In this document: piece after piece, positions 17,902 through 26,768 of the stretch | How positions within the stretch are numbered: position 1 is the stretch's first letter | Layout: the number at the start of each line of letters is the position of its first letter | Assembly: GCA_903875425.1 (NCBI GenBank) | Contig: CAIQWC010000040.1 | Span: forward strand, 62,001 to 126,000 | Source of the DNA: an uncultured Actinomycetes bacterium | Lineage (GTDB): Bacteria; Actinomycetota; Acidimicrobiia; Acidimicrobiales; RAAP-2 | Direction of reading: 5' to 3' | DNA length: 64,000 bases | Translations under genes and position numbers: made by a program | The notes under the pieces: generated by a model | The model's input: only the letters and a program-made list of their open reading frames with translations | Databases searched by the model: none | What the model was told of the DNA's origin: nothing

Positions 17902-20184
17902 ATGACCTTGTTCTCACCCGAATATGACGATTCGCCAATTCCTAGGCGGCCAAGCTCAGACCAACTCATTGGTGGTCTGACGGAACCACAGCGCCAGGCT
18001 GTTGAACATCGGGATACTCCTTTGCTCGTTATTGCCGGAGCTGGTTCGGGAAAGACGCGAGTCTTAACGCGTCGCATCGCACACCTCCTGGCCACCGGGG
18101 ATGCGCAGCCTTTCGAAATTCTGGCTATTACCTTTACGAACAAAGCAGCTGACGAGATGCGTAGTCGTGTCATTGAGCTCATCGGCCCAACGGCGAAGTC
18201 CATGTGGGTGGCCACCTTCCACTCGGCCTGCCTACGAATACTTCGCGCAAGTGCCGATCGAATTGGGTACTCGTCCGCGTTTACGGTCTATGACGCACAA
18301 GACGCAAAGCGTCTCGTCGAGCTCGTGATGGGCGAGATGAACCTCGACCTGAAAAAGTTGCCATCTCGAGGCGTGGTCTCGGTTATATCGGGGGCTAAAT
18401 CGGAACTGAAGAATCCCGGTGATTTTCGTGAGGCCGCAACACGCTCGCGGAATCCTGATTCGCTCACTATCGCTGATATCTATACCGAATACCAGCGCCG
18501 TCTGCGAGCGTCGAATGCCATGGACTTCGACGATCTCCTCATGAAGACCTATGAGTTGTTGCGAGACCATGACGATGTCCTTGAGGCGTATCGAAAACGC
18601 TTCCGGCACATTTTGGTCGATGAGTACCAAGATACGAACCGAGCACAAAATGCCATTGTCATGATGCTCGCCGCAAGGCACCGCAATATCTGCGTTGTCG
18701 GCGATTCAGATCAGTCGATCTATCGCTTTAGGGCAGCTGATATTAGAAATATCTTGGACTTTGAGAAATCCTTCGAGGACGCCACGGTCATCGTGCTTGA
18801 ACAAAACTTCCGTTCAACGCAACGTATCTTGGACGCGGCTAACGCGGTGATTGCTCATAACCCTGGCCGCCGCGCAAAGAGACTCTTCACCGATGGAGAC
18901 CAAGGCGCCGATATCAAGTTGTACCACGCCGAAGATGAGCATGACGAAGCTCAGTGGGTTGCCTCGGAGATACGCCGCCTGGAAGCAGTCCATGACGTGA
19001 GCCCGGCGAATATTGCCGTGTTCTATAGAACTAACGCACAAAGTCGGGCTATTGAAGAAGAATTGGTGCGTTCTCGTATTCCCTATCGGGTCATTGGGGC
19101 GATGCGTTTCTATGATCGGCGGGAGATCAAGGATGCTTTGGCGTACCTCAAGGTCGTCGTGAACCCGGCAGACGAAGTTTCTGCTCGACGTATCGTCAAC
19201 GTACCCAAGCGCGGTATTGGGGCAACCAGCGTTTCCAAAATTGGCGCTTTTGCTGGGAGCCAGAACCTCAGGTTTGCAGAAGCCTTCGCGAGGGGTGCAG
19301 AAGCTGGGATTTCGGGTAAAGCACTTAAAGGCTTAGCGTCACTTAGCGAGGTCTTGGAGATGCTCCGTAGAGCAGCAGGGTCTCTTAAACCAGCTGACTT
19401 GATGGAGCTGATCTTAGAGGAGACGGGTTACCGGGCCGAGCTAGAAAATGAAAAGACCCATGAATCCGAAGGTCGATTGGAGAACCTGGCCGAACTCGTC
19501 GGTGTGGCGTTGAGCTATGAAACAGTTGAAGATTTTCTCTCAACGATCAGCTTGGTCGCTGACTCCGATGAGTTGGGTCAAGAACTTGAGCGGGTGTCAT
19601 TAATGACGCTGCACATCGCCAAGGGTCTCGAATACCCAGCGGTGTTTTTGATCGGCATGGAAGAAGGTGTGTTTCCACACTTTCGCTCGATGAACGACGG
19701 CGACGAACTTGAAGAAGAGCGCCGTTTGGCTTACGTGGGAATTACGCGCGCCATGAAGCACTTGAATATGAGTCACGCTTGGGTACGAAGCCTTTGGGGA
19801 CAAACAAGCCATCGCCTACCGAGTCGCTTCCTCGCTGAGATTCCCGAAGAGCTTGTCGAGGATGTGGGTAGCGTTTCTGGTCGCCAGAGCCCTGGTAGGG
19901 CGTTGCGCGAAGAGACCCCCTGGGAATTCGTCGAATCCGGGGAACCCGGGGAACCCGGGGGCAAGATCTGGGGTCAAGGGGCCAAGATTAGCGAAGCGTC
20001 GAGCACGACAGGAGGCCACCTCTTAGGGATTCAAGCCGGCGATACCGTGCGCCACAACCGCTGGGGTGAAGGCAGGGTCATGAGCGTGAGCGGCACCGGA
20101 GACCGGGCTACCGCTACCGTGCGCTTTGCCAGTGTGGGGGAGAAATCTCTCATGTTGTCTATGGCCCCGCTCGAGCGTTTATAA
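17902..20184 (+). CDS. pcrA: ATP-dependent DNA helicase PcrA/UvrD
   Basis: A 760-residue superfamily 1A 3'-5' helicase for repair and replication. Motif I AGAGSGKT is at 45-52, and Ia ITFTNKAADEM, II VDEYQDTNRAQ, III GDSDQSIYRFRAAD, IV EQNFRST, V LHIAKGLEYPAVF and VI RLAYVGITRA are all present. The C-terminus GDTVRHNRWGEGRVMSVSGT is the PcrA tail that contacts RNA polymerase. A GEPGEPGGK low-complexity linker comes from a tandem 9-bp DNA repeat at 19939-19956. The start is uncertain: a TACTCT box is 7 nt before TTG 17869, 11 codons upstream in frame. Confidence 0.96.
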   Translation: MTLFSPEYDDSPIPRRPSSDQLIGGLTEPQRQAVEHRDTPLLVIAGAGSGKTRVLTRRIAHLLATGDAQPFEILAITFTNKAADEMRSRVIELIGPTAKSMWVATFHSACLRILRASADRIGYSSAFTVYDAQDAKRLVELVMGEMNLDLKKLPSRGVVSVISGAKSELKNPGDFREAATRSRNPDSLTIADIYTEYQRRLRASNAMDFDDLLMKTYELLRDHDDVLEAYRKRFRHILVDEYQDTNRAQNAIVMMLAARHRNICVVGDSDQSIYRFRAADIRNILDFEKSFEDATVIVLEQNFRSTQRILDAANAVIAHNPGRRAKRLFTDGDQGADIKLYHAEDEHDEAQWVASEIRRLEAVHDVSPANIAVFYRTNAQSRAIEEELVRSRIPYRVIGAMRFYDRREIKDALAYLKVVVNPADEVSARRIVNVPKRGIGATSVSKIGAFAGSQNLRFAEAFARGAEAGISGKALKGLASLSEVLEMLRRAAGSLKPADLMELILEETGYRAELENEKTHESEGRLENLAELVGVALSYETVEDFLSTISLVADSDELGQELERVSLMTLHIAKGLEYPAVFLIGMEEGVFPHFRSMNDGDELEEERRLAYVGITRAMKHLNMSHAWVRSLWGQTSHRLPSRFLAEIPEELVEDVGSVSGRQSPGRALREETPWEFVESGEPGEPGGKIWGQGAKISEASSTTGGHLLGIQAGDTVRHNRWGEGRVMSVSGTGDRATATVRFASVGEKSLMLSMAPLERL
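19939..19956 (+). repeat. Tandem 9-bp repeat within pcrA
   Basis: Two head-to-tail copies of GGGGAACCC followed by GGGGG encode the linker GEPGEPGG. The repeat keeps the frame, so copy-number change would only lengthen or shorten the linker. Confidence 0.7.
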
Positions 20185-20238
20185 AAAAGGTTCTTAAGTT
20201 CCCCGCCCCATGGGAGCGAGGTGCGAGACTAAGAAGCC

Positions 20239-21555
20239 ATGTCTGAGCAATTTCCTCCCCGCAGGCCACCAACGCGCGCAGAGACGATGGCTGCTCGGCG
20301 ACCGCCGAGGAGAACCGGCCGAGGGCGCCAAGGCCGGACGGCCGATCGGCCTAGTTCACGAAACCGAATCTTGGTACGCCGCTGTATCGCGGGGGTGTTA
20401 GTCGTCTTGATTGGATTCTTAATTTGGTTAGGGATTTCTTTAGGCTCGGCGCTAACGAATCCTTCACTTGGGGCATCACCGATGTCGCGATTCGCTGAGT
20501 GGGGGCGGGCTCACGGTATCGGTCCGGCCGTAACGTGGCTGGAGAAAGAGTGGTACGCACTTCATCCACCGAAGAAGGGTGGTGCTCCGGGTCAAGGGTC
20601 GTTTAACGCAAAAGGTAGGACTGACTTACCGGGCGTGTCGAAGTCTTGCCCCAATGCACTACCCATGCCCCCTCGCATGGTGTCACCGGTCATCCCAGCG
20701 TTGCCGGGTGAGGGAGTATGGCAGCCTGCCGGGAGACCAGTTGCGAAGTGCTCAGCCATGTTCGTCACCTCTGTTCGCCCCGATACCGTACACACCTCGT
20801 ATACGACGGGTATTGCATGGATGGACCCTCGCTTACTCCGCGCCACCCTCTACTCGGGTTCACAAATTCCGGGGGGAAGCAACTTCAAGTACTCCGCTCC
20901 GGTAACCGCTAGTCAGGCGATGAGTTTGGTATCTGCCTTTAACGCAGGATTCCGTATGGGTGACTCCCAAGGTGGCTATTACACCGATCACAAAACCATT
21001 GCGCCGTTAGTTACAGGCAAGGCTTCGGCGGTGGTGTACAAAGATGGCACGATGGATGTCGGTGCTTGGGGTACTCAAGTCACGATGAATCCCAACGTGG
21101 TTTCCGTCAGACAAAACCTTGATCTCATCGTCAATAATGGTCACATGGTGCCAGGTCTTGATTCCAATGACCAGTCCAAGTGGGGTGCGACGCTTGGGGG
21201 TACCGCGCTGGTATGGCGCTCAGGATTCGGCGTCACCGCAAATGGCGGCTTGGTCTACGTTGGTGGACCGTCACTGTCGATTACTGCTCTAGCTGACTTA
21301 CTCCAACGCGCAGGCTGCGTGCGTGCCATGGAGTTCGATATGAACGTTGACTGGGTGAACTACGTCTACTTCAATCAAGCCGTTGGACAACCGGCAAGTG
21401 CAGCGAACGGCCAGTTGCTGGTGAACACGGCTACCGAGCAGATGACCGGTGGCACCAGTCGATACTTTGCCAACTGGTGGACTCGTGACTTTTACACTAT
21501 GAATGCTCGCTACGCTGCGAATGCGACGTCGATGAATAACCCGTTACCTGGCTGA
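20239..21555 (+). CDS. Membrane-anchored phosphodiester glycosidase (NAGPA/DUF2233-like) protein
   Basis: A 438-residue protein with a very basic cytosolic N-terminus (about 1-45), one transmembrane helix (CIAGVLVVLIGFLIWLGISL) and a large extracytoplasmic part. The C-terminal half has the NAGPA-like (PF09992) pattern: AFNAGFRMGDSQGGYY, a repeated R-x-N-x-D-L-I-V-N-N-G segment, LVYVGGPSLSITALADLL and a conserved acidic segment AMEFDMNVDW. Relatives remove GlcNAc from phosphodiester-linked sugars, so a wall-polymer substrate is possible but unproven. It stands alone. Confidence 0.78.
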   Translation: MSEQFPPRRPPTRAETMAARRPPRRTGRGRQGRTADRPSSRNRILVRRCIAGVLVVLIGFLIWLGISLGSALTNPSLGASPMSRFAEWGRAHGIGPAVTWLEKEWYALHPPKKGGAPGQGSFNAKGRTDLPGVSKSCPNALPMPPRMVSPVIPALPGEGVWQPAGRPVAKCSAMFVTSVRPDTVHTSYTTGIAWMDPRLLRATLYSGSQIPGGSNFKYSAPVTASQAMSLVSAFNAGFRMGDSQGGYYTDHKTIAPLVTGKASAVVYKDGTMDVGAWGTQVTMNPNVVSVRQNLDLIVNNGHMVPGLDSNDQSKWGATLGGTALVWRSGFGVTANGGLVYVGGPSLSITALADLLQRAGCVRAMEFDMNVDWVNYVYFNQAVGQPASAANGQLLVNTATEQMTGGTSRYFANWWTRDFYTMNARYAANATSMNNPLPG

Positions 21556-21952
21556 GCGCGAAGAATCCGCTCGGTCAAGGTGACAAGTTGCGGTCGAAGC
21601 TCACAGGTATGAAATCTTTAGCCAACGAGTAGCGAACCCAACACTCCTCGGTTGGCGGGTCTTTGCGCGGCACAGTCACAGTCCGAGCCAGTGCTCAGTG
21701 CTGCCCTAACGACAATTCCAAAACGCATCAGAGGATTTCCAAGAAACCCGGTGTGATTCAGATTGCCTTTTAGTTCTTGGTTTTGGAGCAGCGCTAGAGG
21801 AGGCACTTGGCGTATCTCTGAACTGACCAGACTCATCCTCGGTACTTGGCGTCACAGGTTTCAGGTTAGTGCTGGACTATCAACCTTCGAAGGCGAGCGC
21901 TGCCGTGAAGAGGATAACGTCCATTGCTCATGTGGCTTGGCTCGGAGAATCG
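21556..21952 (+). other. Intergenic stretch of about 400 bp with no recognised gene
   Basis: Lies between the 3' ends of the glycosidase-like gene (+) and dprE2 (-). Short open frames on both strands show no recognisable motif and no good ribosome binding site. Weak imperfect hairpins, such as CCAACGAG with CTCGGTTGG near 21623-21656, could help termination. No tRNA or repeat seen. Confidence 0.5.
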
Positions 21953-22714
21953 TTAGCCGGGCATTTTGCGCCACAGCGCTTGGGGTACGTGCACCAGCAT
22001 CATGAAGACCCACTGCAAGATTGATGGTGACCAAATGACGTGGCTATTGGAAGCGAGCCCCGCGACAATCGTTTCGGCAGCTTGATCAGCATCGGTAGAG
22101 AAGGGTGGAGCATCCTTGCCGGTCGTCATCTTGGAATGAACAAAGCCCGGGCGAATAATCTGTACTTTAATTCCGGCATCGCGCACTGATTCTGCCCATC
22201 CCGTGGTGAAGGTATCAAGACCGGCCTTTGACGCTGAGTAGGTGTAGAGGCTACGACGGGGACGAAGTGCAGCCACCGAAGAAAATACGGCTACGTGTCC
22301 TGATCCTTGGGCGATCAAGCGGGGCCGTAGTGCAGCCATCGCGGCTGCGGGCCAGGTGGTGTTAATCGTAAAGAGCTCAGCCGTAGCGCCAGGATCATCG
22401 TCGAGGTCATCTTGCTCACCGAGTATGGCTGCGGCGATAACGATGAGATCAAGGTGTCCCCCGGCGGCTTCGAAGCCGGCAGCAATGGTTCCAGCCGCAG
22501 TTTCGGGCTTAGTGCTCTCCATCGCGATTACTGATACGTCGGCGCCAAGCGCTCGAAGTGTCTCGGCTACCTCTTCGCCGGCTTGCGTGTTGCGCACGGC
22601 CAATACGACCTTCTTGCATCGCGCCATCGCAAGTTTGCTAACGACGCAGAGAGCAATTTCTGAGGTGCCACCAAGCACCATGACACTTTGAGGTTGGCCG
22701 AAGGCGTCACGCAT
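21953..22714 (-). CDS. dprE2: Decaprenylphospho-beta-D-erythro-pentofuranosid-2-ulose 2-reductase
   Basis: A 253-residue SDR that completes the epimerisation of decaprenylphosphoryl-ribose to -arabinose by reducing the 2-keto intermediate with NADH. The N-terminus AFGQPQSVMVLGGTSEI matches the DprE2 signature. SSVAALRPRRSLYTYSASKAG has the catalytic Ser, Tyr and Lys. The hydrophobic C-terminus ILQWVFMMLVHVPQALWRKMPG suggests membrane contact, as in mycobacterial DprE2. AAGGAG stands 6 nt before the ATG, and it follows dprE1 by 26 nt. Confidence 0.93.
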   Translation of the reverse strand: MRDAFGQPQSVMVLGGTSEIALCVVSKLAMARCKKVVLAVRNTQAGEEVAETLRALGADVSVIAMESTKPETAAGTIAAGFEAAGGHLDLIVIAAAILGEQDDLDDDPGATAELFTINTTWPAAAMAALRPRLIAQGSGHVAVFSSVAALRPRRSLYTYSASKAGLDTFTTGWAESVRDAGIKVQIIRPGFVHSKMTTGKDAPPFSTDADQAAETIVAGLASNSHVIWSPSILQWVFMMLVHVPQALWRKMPG

Positions 22715-22740
22715 GTTGTTCTCCTTGTTGTTGCATATCC

Positions 22741-24093
22741 CTAGCCTCGCAGGTTTAAGCGTCGCGAGAGATCAGAACCGAGTTTTTGGCCAGGATCGAC
22801 CCGATCGCATACCGCTTGGAACTGCTCAAGCTTGGGATACATCGTTGGAATGAGATGAGGCGAGAGACGAGAATCCTTCGCAAGGTAAATTCGACCGCCA
22901 GCTTCGGCGATAAGTTCGTCGAGTTCGTCGAGTACGGCCGATGCGTGGCCTGCGCCGAGCGGGATATCAAGGGCCAATGTCCATCCGGCCGTCGGGAAGC
23001 TGAGCAGTCCTGAATTACCTTTACCGAAGCGCTTGAGCACGGCTAAGAAACTCGGTACTGATCGACGAGAGAGTAACGCCATGGCCTGCGGGACTATATG
23101 GGAAGCAGCATCGGGGACTACAAATTGATACTGCAAAAAACCCCGAGGTCCGTGAAGGCGATTCCACATTGATACGCCGTCGAGGGGGTGGAAGAAGGTC
23201 GAGAGGCTTTGGACCTCACCATCTTTGTGCTTCGGGGCCTTACGAAACCATGCCTCGTTGAACGCGGCGATTGAGTATTTGTTGAGTAAGCCCTTGGGAG
23301 CGGTAAAGGGAATCGCTAACTTCGGGGAACCAGGCGGCTGGAGCCGGGGTTTGTCGAGAGGAACTTGATCCGCGCTTGCGTGATCGCCTCGGGTGAGCAC
23401 GCCTCGGCCTAAGCGGGCGCCCTTGGCCATACAGTCAACCCAGGCCACGGAGTAGCGATAGTGGTGATCTCCCGTCACCATGGCATCCATTAAGGCATCA
23501 ATATCCTCGAAGCGTTCGGTGTCAACGAGCACGGAGCTCGTCTCAATGGGTATGAGTCGCAGCGTGGCTTCGACAATGACACCGCTAAGGCCCATGCCGC
23601 CAGCGGTAGCCCAGAAGAGTTCGGAGTCTTGAGTGGGCGAGATCGTAAAGGTGCCCGAAGGGGTGACTAAGGTCAGCGCTTCAATGTGGTCCATGAAGCT
23701 TCCATCGACGTGGTGATTCTTGCCATGGATGTCTGCCGCAATGGCGCCGCCAAGGGTGACCTGGCGCGTGCCAGGTGTGACGGGTACGAAGTAGCCGGCA
23801 GGGATCGCTTCACGAAGTAGTTCGTCGAGACTGACTCCTGCCCCGAGGGTGATGGTACCTGTGTCGGGGTCGATGATGGAACGCTGCCCGAGACCACGGT
23901 TATCAATGACGGTTCCACCAGCTGACTGCGCGGGGTCACCGTAACTGCGACCAAGGCCCCGAGCAATGACGTGATGAGCAGCTGAACCAATGACCTCGGA
24001 GACTTCTGATGCATTGCGGGGACGCTTGATGGTCGCTCGAGATGGGGCTGTGTTACCCCAACCCGTGAGCGTTCCTTGGCTGCTTGGAATCAT
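22741..24093 (-). CDS. dprE1: Decaprenylphospho-beta-D-ribofuranose 2-oxidase
   Basis: A 450-residue FAD oxidoreductase that oxidises decaprenylphosphoryl-ribose at C2'. TGWGNTAPS, IARGLGRSYGD, PGTRQVTLGGAIAADIHGKNHH and AKDSRLSPH are strong DprE1 signatures. The ATG at 24093 overlaps the ubiA stop (ATGA); the longer in-frame start at 24138 is unlikely. In the segment GWTLALDIPL, Ala374 takes the place of the cysteine that benzothiazinones modify in Mycobacterium tuberculosis (Cys387). With ubiA and dprE2 it makes the arabinose donor for wall polysaccharide. Confidence 0.94.
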   Translation of the reverse strand: MIPSSQGTLTGWGNTAPSRATIKRPRNASEVSEVIGSAAHHVIARGLGRSYGDPAQSAGGTVIDNRGLGQRSIIDPDTGTITLGAGVSLDELLREAIPAGYFVPVTPGTRQVTLGGAIAADIHGKNHHVDGSFMDHIEALTLVTPSGTFTISPTQDSELFWATAGGMGLSGVIVEATLRLIPIETSSVLVDTERFEDIDALMDAMVTGDHHYRYSVAWVDCMAKGARLGRGVLTRGDHASADQVPLDKPRLQPPGSPKLAIPFTAPKGLLNKYSIAAFNEAWFRKAPKHKDGEVQSLSTFFHPLDGVSMWNRLHGPRGFLQYQFVVPDAASHIVPQAMALLSRRSVPSFLAVLKRFGKGNSGLLSFPTAGWTLALDIPLGAGHASAVLDELDELIAEAGGRIYLAKDSRLSPHLIPTMYPKLEQFQAVCDRVDPGQKLGSDLSRRLNLRG

Positions 24094-25049
24094 GCGTACA
24101 CTCCTATGGCGATGAGAGCCACCCAAGCGATCGCGCACATCTGCAAGAAGCGATCGTGGTAGGCAAGATTCTCTGGTGTGCCACCTTCGCCGCCGTCAAG
24201 AAGGCGCAGCGCCCAGAGCGATCCCAAGATGATGGGAACAATGGAGAGCTGAATGTAGACCTCGCGGCCTACGGCGTGGCCCGCTAGGCCCGTATCAGTA
24301 AACGCCCAAAGGCAGTAGGCCACGATCATCGCAGTCAGGCTCAAGGTGATAACGGATTCGAGGAAACTCTTGGTATAGCGACGCAGCACTGCTCGCTGTT
24401 CACCCTCGACGCCATCGCGAGGTAGTTCAGCGAGGCGCTTACCTGTCACGATGAAGAGGGCGCCAAAGGACACCACCAGCATGAACCAAACGCTGAGTTT
24501 GGCATCGGCAGCCACACCACCGGCAATGGCTCGAAGTACGAAACCCGAAGCTACGCACGCCAACTCTACGACGGGCTCTTGTTTGAGCTTAAGGGCGTAG
24601 GCCACATTGATGGCTACGTAAATAATGAGAACGATGAAGAGGTGTGCGCCAGGGATGACGAGACTGAGCACGAGGCCGCCAGCACCAAAGATGATCATCT
24701 CGATAATGGCCAGCGTAGGGGAGAGTATTCCCGCCGCTAAGGGCCGGTGGCGCTTCTTGGGGTGGGCCCGATCGCTTTCGAGATCACGCAAATCGTTGAA
24801 GAGATAAATGGCCGAGGAGACAAAACAGAAGGCGATAAAGGCCCACAAGGTATGGGCGCGTACGTCCTTGTGGGAGAGGGTCCCCGCAGCGGCCGGAGCC
24901 ACAAAGACTAAAAGGTTCTTAATCCACTGTTTGGGCCGTAGCGCCCTTATCGGGGCGAGAGCCCGAGATCCCCTTGATCGAGGGTCATGTTGGACGGGGC
25001 GCCCCTCGACGGGGCCGTCGGATGGGAGCCCTGAGGTCTCCATAGTCAC
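24090..25049 (-). CDS. ubiA: Decaprenyl-phosphate 5-phosphoribosyltransferase (UbiA family)
   Basis: A 319-residue integral membrane prenyltransferase, about eight to nine helices. The catalytic loop near 85-104 reads NDLRDLESDRAHPKKRHRPL, the aspartate-rich motif of the DPPR synthase branch (Rv3806c type). It joins PRPP to decaprenyl phosphate, the first committed step to decaprenylphosphoryl-arabinose. GTG 25049 is chosen because AAGGAGG lies 6 nt upstream; an ATG two codons later is also possible. A TAGGTT box at 25075-25080 on this strand could be its -10. It is first in the ubiA-dprE1-dprE2 unit. Confidence 0.93.
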   Translation of the reverse strand: MTMETSGLPSDGPVEGRPVQHDPRSRGSRALAPIRALRPKQWIKNLLVFVAPAAAGTLSHKDVRAHTLWAFIAFCFVSSAIYLFNDLRDLESDRAHPKKRHRPLAAGILSPTLAIIEMIIFGAGGLVLSLVIPGAHLFIVLIIYVAINVAYALKLKQEPVVELACVASGFVLRAIAGGVAADAKLSVWFMLVVSFGALFIVTGKRLAELPRDGVEGEQRAVLRRYTKSFLESVITLSLTAMIVAYCLWAFTDTGLAGHAVGREVYIQLSIVPIILGSLWALRLLDGGEGGTPENLAYHDRFLQMCAIAWVALIAIGVYA

Positions 25050-25074
25050 GAAACGCCTCCTTTTGACCTAAGGA

Positions 25075-25080
25075 AACCTA
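25075..25080 (-). promoter_or_regulatory. Candidate -10 box for ubiA-dprE1-dprE2
   Basis: TAGGTT on the minus strand, 25 nt before the GTG start, with AAGGAGG between them. It is divergent from the box at 25127-25132, so both units share a roughly 90-bp intergenic region. Confidence 0.4.
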
Positions 25081-25126
25081 CCAGCCAGTAATCAACATGT
25101 TGCGATCAAAGGTCGTTTTCACCATC

Positions 25127-25132
25127 TATCAT
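25127..25132 (+). promoter_or_regulatory. Candidate leaderless -10 box for the B12-binding protein gene
   Basis: TATCAT lies 8 nt before GTG 25141. No Shine-Dalgarno is visible. Confidence 0.45.
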
Positions 25133-25140
25133 GGGCAGTC

Positions 25141-25557
25141 GTGAAACGCCCCTATCGAGTGGTAGTTGCAAAACCTGGCCTAGACGGCCACGACCGAGGT
25201 GCGAAGGTTATCGCTCGCGCGCTGCGTGACGAAGGGTTCGAAGTGGTCTATACCGGCCTTCACCAGACTCCCGAACAGGTCGTTCAAGCCGTAATTCAAG
25301 AAGATGCCGATGCCTTAGGGCTCTCCCTTCTCTCCGGCGCTCACTTGACCCTGGTGCCGCGCGTGATTGGCCTCCTCCGCGACGCTGACCGTAGTGATGT
25401 CATCGTGGTTGTGGGGGGTATTGTTCCCGAAGCAGATATTGAGCCCCTCAAGGCGGCCGGTGCTTCAGCAGTCTTTACTCCGGGATCTCCGTTACCTGAG
25501 ATTGGCCAGTGGCTGGGCTCAGCGCTGGATGCTCGTGAAGAATCCCTGAACGCATAA
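25141..25557 (+). CDS. Stand-alone cobalamin-binding subunit (methylmalonyl-CoA mutase C-terminal domain type)
   Basis: A 138-residue B12-binding domain protein. The motif [13 protein letters not shown] contains D-G-H-D-R-G, where the histidine is the lower cobalt ligand. [18 protein letters not shown] and [18 protein letters not shown] complete the Rossmann-like cobalamin fold, as in the C-terminal domain of methylmalonyl-CoA mutase. The large catalytic subunit is not in this window. Its place before sucCD fits propionate entry through succinyl-CoA. A related mutase, such as isobutyryl-CoA mutase, is a possible alternative partner. Confidence 0.85.
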   Translation: MKRPYRVVVAKPGLDGHDRGAKVIARALRDEGFEVVYTGLHQTPEQVVQAVIQEDADALGLSLLSGAHLTLVPRVIGLLRDADRSDVIVVVGGIVPEADIEPLKAAGASAVFTPGSPLPEIGQWLGSALDAREESLNA

Positions 25558-25615
25558 ACGCTGGAGTATCTGTTCTCGTTCGCTAGTCGTAGTTCCCCTA
25601 CAGGAAGGATCCTCC

Positions 25616-26758
25616 GTGGACCTGTTCGAATACCAAGGTAAGCAGTACTTTGCCCGTTATGACATTCCAGTCTCGCCCGGTGGAGAAGCTGACACCGTTG
25701 ATGAAGCGGTTGCGGTGGCCGAGAAGATTGGCTACCCCGTGGTCGTCAAGGCTCAGGTAAAGGTTGGCGGCCGTGGTAAGGCCGGCGGTATCCAGTTGGC
25801 TAATGACGCTGACGAGGTTCGCCTCCACGCTGGAAACATTCTTGGCATGGACATCAAGGGGCACACGGTGCACCGTCTGTGGGTCGAGCTCTCGAGCGAT
25901 ATCGCCTCTGAGTACTACGTGTCATTTACGCTTGACCGTCCTAACAAGGTCTACCTCGGCATGCTCTCCAAGGAGGGTGGCGTAGACATCGAAGAAGTGG
26001 CCGAGACCAATCCTGACGCCATTAAGCGCATCTCGATCAACCCTATTGATGGTTTTTCCCTCGATCAATCTCGTGCGTGGGTAGCCGACGCGGACATTGA
26101 CGAAGCGGCCCGTGAGCAGGCGGCTGCGCTAATCGTCAAGCTTTACACCTGCTACGTCGAGGGTGACTGTGATCTCGCCGAGATCAATCCCCTCATCCTT
26201 ACTACTGACGGTATCGTCCGGGCCCTTGACGCCAAAGTGACCTTGGATGCCAATGCCGAGTACCGACACCCCGAGTGGGAAGTATGGGCTGCCACCGATA
26301 CTGAAGATCCTCGCGAAGCCATGGCGAAGGCCAAGGGGCTTAACTACATTGGCCTCGACGGGTCCGTTGGGATTATCGCCAACGGCGCAGGTCTAGCGAT
26401 GACCACGCTCGACATCGTGAATCAAGTAGGTGGTTCCGCGGCCAATTTCCTCGACATCGGTGGTGGTGCCAATGCTGATGTCATGACGGCAGCGCTCGAA
26501 GTTATTAACGCCGACCCGTCGGTGAAGTCAATCTTCGTCAACATCTTCGGGGGTATTACCCGTGTCGATGAAGTAGCGAAGGGCGTTATCGAGGCGCTTC
26601 GTCGCGTTGATATTACGAGTCCCATCGTGCTGCGCCTTGATGGCACCAATGCTGTTGAGGGCCGTGCGCTCTTGGCCGAACACTTGAACGACAAGCTGGT
26701 GGCGGAGCCCACCATGCTTGAAGCCGCTCGCCGGGCTGTCGCCCTGGCTGGGAACTAG
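25616..26758 (+). CDS. sucC: Succinyl-CoA synthetase, beta subunit
   Basis: A 380-residue ATP-grasp subunit that, with SucD, interconverts succinyl-CoA and succinate with ATP or GTP formation. MDLFEYQGKQYFARYDIPV is the standard N-terminus, VVKAQVKVGGRGKAGGI the nucleotide-binding region and NIFGGITRVDEVAKGV the C-terminal subunit-contact segment. The start is GTG with AGGAAGG upstream. sucD follows after 10 nt. Confidence 0.97.
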   Translation: MDLFEYQGKQYFARYDIPVSPGGEADTVDEAVAVAEKIGYPVVVKAQVKVGGRGKAGGIQLANDADEVRLHAGNILGMDIKGHTVHRLWVELSSDIASEYYVSFTLDRPNKVYLGMLSKEGGVDIEEVAETNPDAIKRISINPIDGFSLDQSRAWVADADIDEAAREQAAALIVKLYTCYVEGDCDLAEINPLILTTDGIVRALDAKVTLDANAEYRHPEWEVWAATDTEDPREAMAKAKGLNYIGLDGSVGIIANGAGLAMTTLDIVNQVGGSAANFLDIGGGANADVMTAALEVINADPSVKSIFVNIFGGITRVDEVAKGVIEALRRVDITSPIVLRLDGTNAVEGRALLAEHLNDKLVAEPTMLEAARRAVALAGN

Positions 26759-26768
26759 AGGAGTATCA

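Noticed and set aside
19939-19956. CRISPR or VNTR-type array in pcrA
   Set aside because: Only two 9-bp copies inside a coding linker; no spacers or array.
21618-21836. 72-residue minus-strand frame in the gap before dprE2
   Set aside because: No motif, no ribosome binding site, and it is in a region between two gene ends.
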